From: Eumeta japonica
Lineage: Eukaryota; Arthropoda; Insecta; Lepidoptera; Psychidae
Direction of reading: 5' to 3'
Length of the DNA: 64,000 nucleotides
Assembly (NCBI GenBank): GCA_005406025.1
Contig: BGZK01000149.1
Location: 310,001-374,000, forward strand
Shown here: in pieces, positions 60,071-64,000 of the stretch
Numbering within the stretch: the first letter of the stretch is position 1
Layout: every line of letters starts with the position of its first letter
The notes under the pieces: model-generated
The model's database searches: none
The model's input: the letters and a program-made list of their open reading frames with translations, nothing else
Told to the model about the DNA's origin: nothing
Position numbers and translations under genes: made by a program

Positions 60071-60974
60071 TTGTAGCGACGGCGGAATTAACGAGAATGC
60101 TGTACCTAATGCTTGGTTAAATTTTAATGTGGCGCGATGCGGATTCGCCCAATTGCAAATGTTGACGATAATTATAATTGGAATAATTAATATAATTTCT
60201 GAAACTGAAAAACGTTGTATATTTGTTGTACCTAGTTGCGAAATTAAACAAATTGAACTTGCCTGTAGAATGTTTCCGTCAATCTTTTCGTATCAATATT
60301 CAATTCATTGAATAGGGGATTCGTAGTTGAAGAACAGATTCGAGGGTCAATGGTGGGTTGCATGCTGCATGTTAACACACGTTCCAGGCAAGCGTCTAAT
60401 TATGGATTTCCGTGAACTAACACTTCACATAGTAGAATACCGAAGAATGTGTGCCTGAATTAAACAAACAAAAATAAACATGTCGTTCTAAGCATGTGCG
60501 TGCGGATTTTCATCAATTGGCTCCGTTTGCATATATGTAATAGCTGTACAACGTTGTAACAGGAAATTTTAATATATACACGTCAATCAAACAAATTGAT
60601 TGATAAGGCAATGAAATCATTCTCAATCTCGTCATGATGCAAATTATCGGATAAATTGGTTTGTCCCGTCCGTCCGCTCATTGTTTTCATACGATGCAGT
60701 AGCCTAATACCTGTCCCGTGACCTTTCGTTGACGAATATTGTTACCTGACACGTGAATAAAGAGTCTGTATGTTTATAATTCAATATTAAACACTCATAG
60801 GTACTTAAATTATTACCTTAAAGAATTTACCATATCGGATTATTTTTAAAGTTCTATTACTGAATGCTTAGATGCTAAATTAAAAAAATAAATTTTCGAG
60901 ATGGTATATTAAATAGAAGTTAAATACAGATGTTAAACGTCCTTACGGTCAGTTTCATAAACAAGCCCAAAGAC

Positions 60975-61300
60975 ATTCAACGTGCTATGGAGAAAGCTGT
61001 GCTCGGGGGTTCTTCGCGAGATACAATCCAAAACAAGGAAATCTGTAGAACAACCAGATAATTCACAGAATCAGCAAGTTGATATGGCAGTCAGCAGATC
61101 ACATCGCTTGTAGAGCCGATGACCGCTGGGGATGAAAGGGTCTCTAGACGTGTCACAGCGTTGGACGGCCTCGCATTAGACGGATTGATGAGGTCGTCAA
61201 CCCTGACCAGGAGATGAGGGTCGCAGGCCGGCATTGGTTACAGCTAGCCCAGGACCGTACATCGTAGAGATCTAAAGAGGAGGCTATATAAAAGATGTAG
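60975..61300 (+). mobile_element. RTE-clade LINE 3' fragment within the semaphorin intron
   Basis: The plus strand reads RAMEKAVLGGSSRDTIQNKE followed by ICRTTR-stop (from 60981). After a frame change comes GRPRIRRIDEVV...RVAGRHWLQLAQDRTS-stop (from 61163). These match the C-terminal region of RTE polyproteins, where the consensus carries 'QRAMERAMLGVSLRDRIRNEEIR'-like and 'VAGRRWMQxAQDRxxW' blocks. Only the last ~110 codons survive, as expected for a 5'-truncated LINE insertion. It is a different copy from the one at 44.1-45.1 kb, which retains the RT motifs. Confidence 0.8.
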
Positions 61301-64000
61301 GAATTCATTCCACGCAAGCGGAGCTATGGGTGAAGGCTAGTAATTGTAAAAACGAGCACATCAAGATGAACATTGTCGTACACCGTGCAGAACTCCATCT
61401 AAAAATATACTCTCCAACAAACGGCATCCGTGGATACAGGAACGATAAGTATCAACAATATTAAAAATATGTCCATCCATTTTGTTCATTTAAAACACCT
61501 CTATGTATAGAAAACCTTGAATATAAACCATACAATATGACCTTGTTGTTTTTTTGTGATAAGACCCTTTATTGCTATCGTTTATCGCTTCTTCGCGCTT
61601 CATCCCGCTTATTCTTTATCGCTTTTTGTTTACATTCTCTGACTTGACATACCTTTAAGTAATTTTCATTGAAATGTTACTTGAATATGGATCAATTTCT
61701 AGATTTACTGTGTATTTATTGAAGATTTATATCTTCAGCTACTCAATATCCAGTAATGGACGTTCTTCGGCTGAGACTAACGTAATATAGTATAGTTCCA
61801 GTTAAATTATCTCATAGATCACAAAAATTGATATAGCACATGGAAGACGATACGTCTACAAAAGATGTTCGTATCGTACTCGCTGATATCTTGAGCTTTC
61901 AACGTTTTTTAGCTCTATTCGATATGCACCTTATCAATCTCTACACCGGTCTCTCATTGGACGTTATTACAAATTATTTTGTTTTTTGATATTGAATAAA
62001 ATATACCAAAAAGGCACTCACCTACATCGTTATTTTGTTGCTATATAACTTATCCTATCGAGATCTCTCTGTCACTTCGCGCAAGTGATTGTACACAGCC
62101 GTTACCTTTTTGCAGCTCGACTAACTTCAGGTACGATGCGAGCGACTACGTTAAAAATTCACATTTAACTTTTGCCCCTAACGCACCGTAAGAAGTATTT
62201 CTTCAAAACTTTAACTTAAACTTTAAAGTTCTTAGAGCAAAACCTATTCTATTGTTCAGTCATTAAATACACACTGCTTTGCACACTATTGCACGCTTTA
62301 TGACGTGTAGCGTTTGAGGTGGTGCTATATCCAACATGTCATTCTATTGCAATTACATCATACTCTCATTTAAAACCTATGCTTTATAAGTTTTAAAGTG
62401 ATAGATCTGCGCTCGCCATTGTAGAAAGTTTCGGATCAATTTATGTGAAACGTTTCGCGGCCACTATCCTAGTTGTGAATGTGTTTATGTGCTATCAAAT
62501 TGGAACGGTATCTACAATATGTCGGACTACGGTGTCGTTCAAAGTTTTTAAAATACGTGGTAATGTCGTAGAGTTTCATGCGGTTGTTATTCTATTGCCA
62601 TATCTAAGTGTCACATGTAGGCACACACTAAAAAGCACATTCGGGCCTGTGAGTGTCTCGAAGAGAGTGTTTTTCGCAAAAAAACTGCTTATTCTAATTA
62701 GTTGTACCGTTAATCGATTTATTTTTAAGATCACGACATTTAAATTTTGTTGCATTACCTTTGATGTTTATTGTATTCTTGAGATTATCATTTAGGGTTA
62801 TATCTTTGCAGAGTTCATTGAATTTTCATTTCCTTATTGCTTCCTGTATCCAAAAAAATTATAAGTTTTAATCCTTAAAATTATACACTGATTTTAGAAG
62901 TCTTTTTTTTTTTCAACAAAATCACTTGCAAACTCCCTTAAACTCTACAAGTTAATAGCATAATTTCTGTATAAAAATGTAAGGAAAAAGTAAAACTATT
63001 TGGAAATTGTAAAGAATTATTTTAAAATTTGCCAAAATGTGTCAGCAGTACTCGATTTATTTATGCTCTGAAGATTGACGAGTTTATCCTGCGCTGTGTC
63101 AAATTGTTGCCTATGGGTCGTGGATTATCGCGTTGTTCATTTACGGTCGTGTCTCTTCCAGCGGACGTAGAAATGACATGTCATCAAATTTCTCCCGATC
63201 GATGGATTGCGGAATAATTATTTTACACCTAAACTCTAAAAATGTACCGGAACTGTTTTAAAAATGACGAGCAGTGGTGTCATAGATATAAAGGTTTGGG
63301 TACTGCGACTAGCGATTGCAGCACTCTTAAAAGATCTTTGGATGATAAGTAGATACATACTTTCATAGAAGATATCAATTTGACTATGGTTTAGCAATAA
63401 ACAATCGACCCAATCAATACAAATTCACTTTCGAGACATTAATTTTCGAAAAATACCTGATTGAAATTCTTTCATGGATTAGAATTACGATTTGTTTAGT
63501 TTATAATACAACAACAATATAAATACCTAATTATTTATTTGCTGTAATTATGGTCAGTTATACATTTTTTGTAATGATCTGAGTAGACTGCGTTACCATA
63601 AATTAATGATAGTATATAAATACTTGATGTGGGGGCGCGAATCTCGAAATCAGTTCTTTAGAATGTTAGTGGTGTCGCGTGTAGTAAAATATTATATTTT
63701 TTTACTGATTAGAAGTTATCGATGTCGGGAACGATTATACCGTTTTTAATTCGTCTTTGATTTTATCATGTTGTTTAAGTGTATACATATAGGTAAAATT
63801 GTTATTTCAAGAAATTGGGTTGTCATTTTAGCTTGTTAATAATAAATATGGATATATTATAATAAAACATCAAAATACACATTAAAAAAAATACATTTTA
63901 CACAAAAAATATATTAATTGTACAAGTGTCCATTTACTTTGATTGCGTCTATCCATCTGATCTAATACACATTACGATCCCGATGGGATTATTGAAAAGC
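61301..64000. other. Intronic DNA, no exon recognised
   Basis: A 116-codon plus-strand frame at 62445-62795 has a GTG start and random composition. No sema-domain sequence is seen. Confidence 0.4.

Larger units (their letters stand above)
59087..64000 (+). other. Putative first coding intron of the semaphorin gene (continues past window)
   Basis: The region starts with the donor GTGAGT and no convincing continuation exon was found before the window ends. The expected next exon should resume Gly-Glu-Glu followed by the conserved sema-domain start, and I did not see this in any frame. The intron holds a CpG-rich block at 59850-60070 and a 3' fragment of an RTE LINE at 60975-61300. The rest is AT-rich DNA in which I see nothing else. 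Long first introns are usual for semaphorin genes in insects. Confidence 0.5.

Noticed and set aside
59967..60311. 114-codon plus-strand ORF considered as semaphorin exon 2
   Set aside because: It does not contain the expected Gly-Glu-Glu start or sema-domain residues, and half of it is AT-rich low-complexity sequence.
62445..62795. 116-codon plus-strand ORF
   Set aside because: GTG start, random composition and no sema-domain motif although it lies in the putative intron.
1..64000. CRISPR arrays, operons, ribosome binding sites or prophage
   Set aside because: The window is animal nuclear DNA; no spaced direct-repeat array or bacterial gene organisation is present.

Overview
This window looks like nuclear DNA of a moth or butterfly (Lepidoptera). 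It is strongly AT-rich by eye. It has no prokaryotic-style gene packing and no long conserved ORFs. It carries several repeat families whose sequence style I know from lepidopteran genomes: a SINE ending in a 'GTGTCCATGGGCG' block, tails with CATACATACATAG or TAGGGTTCCG-like ends, an RTE-clade LINE and a Jockey-like LINE. Calls on repeat families rest on recall plus comparison between copies inside this window. No search was run.

Gene content is very low. The one coding segment I can support is a first coding exon at 58987-59086 (+). It encodes a signal peptide followed by a mature N-terminus resembling insect Semaphorin-1A and ends at a strong GTGAGT donor. Everything downstream to 64000 would then be its first coding intron. 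A CpG-rich 5' leader lies directly upstream and contains a six-codon upstream ORF and a possible splice acceptor. The remaining ~58 kb is intergenic or belongs to upstream introns of the same gene; the sequence alone does not decide which.

Layout. 1-5 kb: a SINE copy, then AT-rich DNA. 5.9-6.3 kb: a CpG-rich island with an octamer site. 12.1-12.7 kb: one arm of a ~0.55 kb repeat whose inverted copy sits at 55.1-55.7 kb. 13.1 kb: a tRNA-like pol III unit. 15.6-24.5 kb: assorted dispersed and locally duplicated repeats, plus an endonuclease-domain fragment at 22.0-22.5 kb (-). 26-41 kb: six-member SINE family (its sixth copy is at 57 kb), and a dead Jockey-like LINE at 27.8-31.1 kb (-). 30.4-33.7 kb: three perfect long inverted repeats (19, 21 and 36 bp arms). 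44.1-45.1 kb: a decayed RTE LINE. 49.6-52.0 kb: CpG-rich blocks that may be regulatory. 53.7-54.1 kb: a degenerate purine-rich satellite. 57-64 kb: SINE, CpG-rich semaphorin 5' region and exon, another CpG block, and an RTE 3' fragment in the intron.

I found no convincing undescribed molecular system. The observations most worth checking are the semaphorin exon and its leader, the cluster of perfect hairpins, the CpG-rich noncoding blocks as candidate enhancers of the semaphorin locus, and the inverted 0.55 kb repeat pair.
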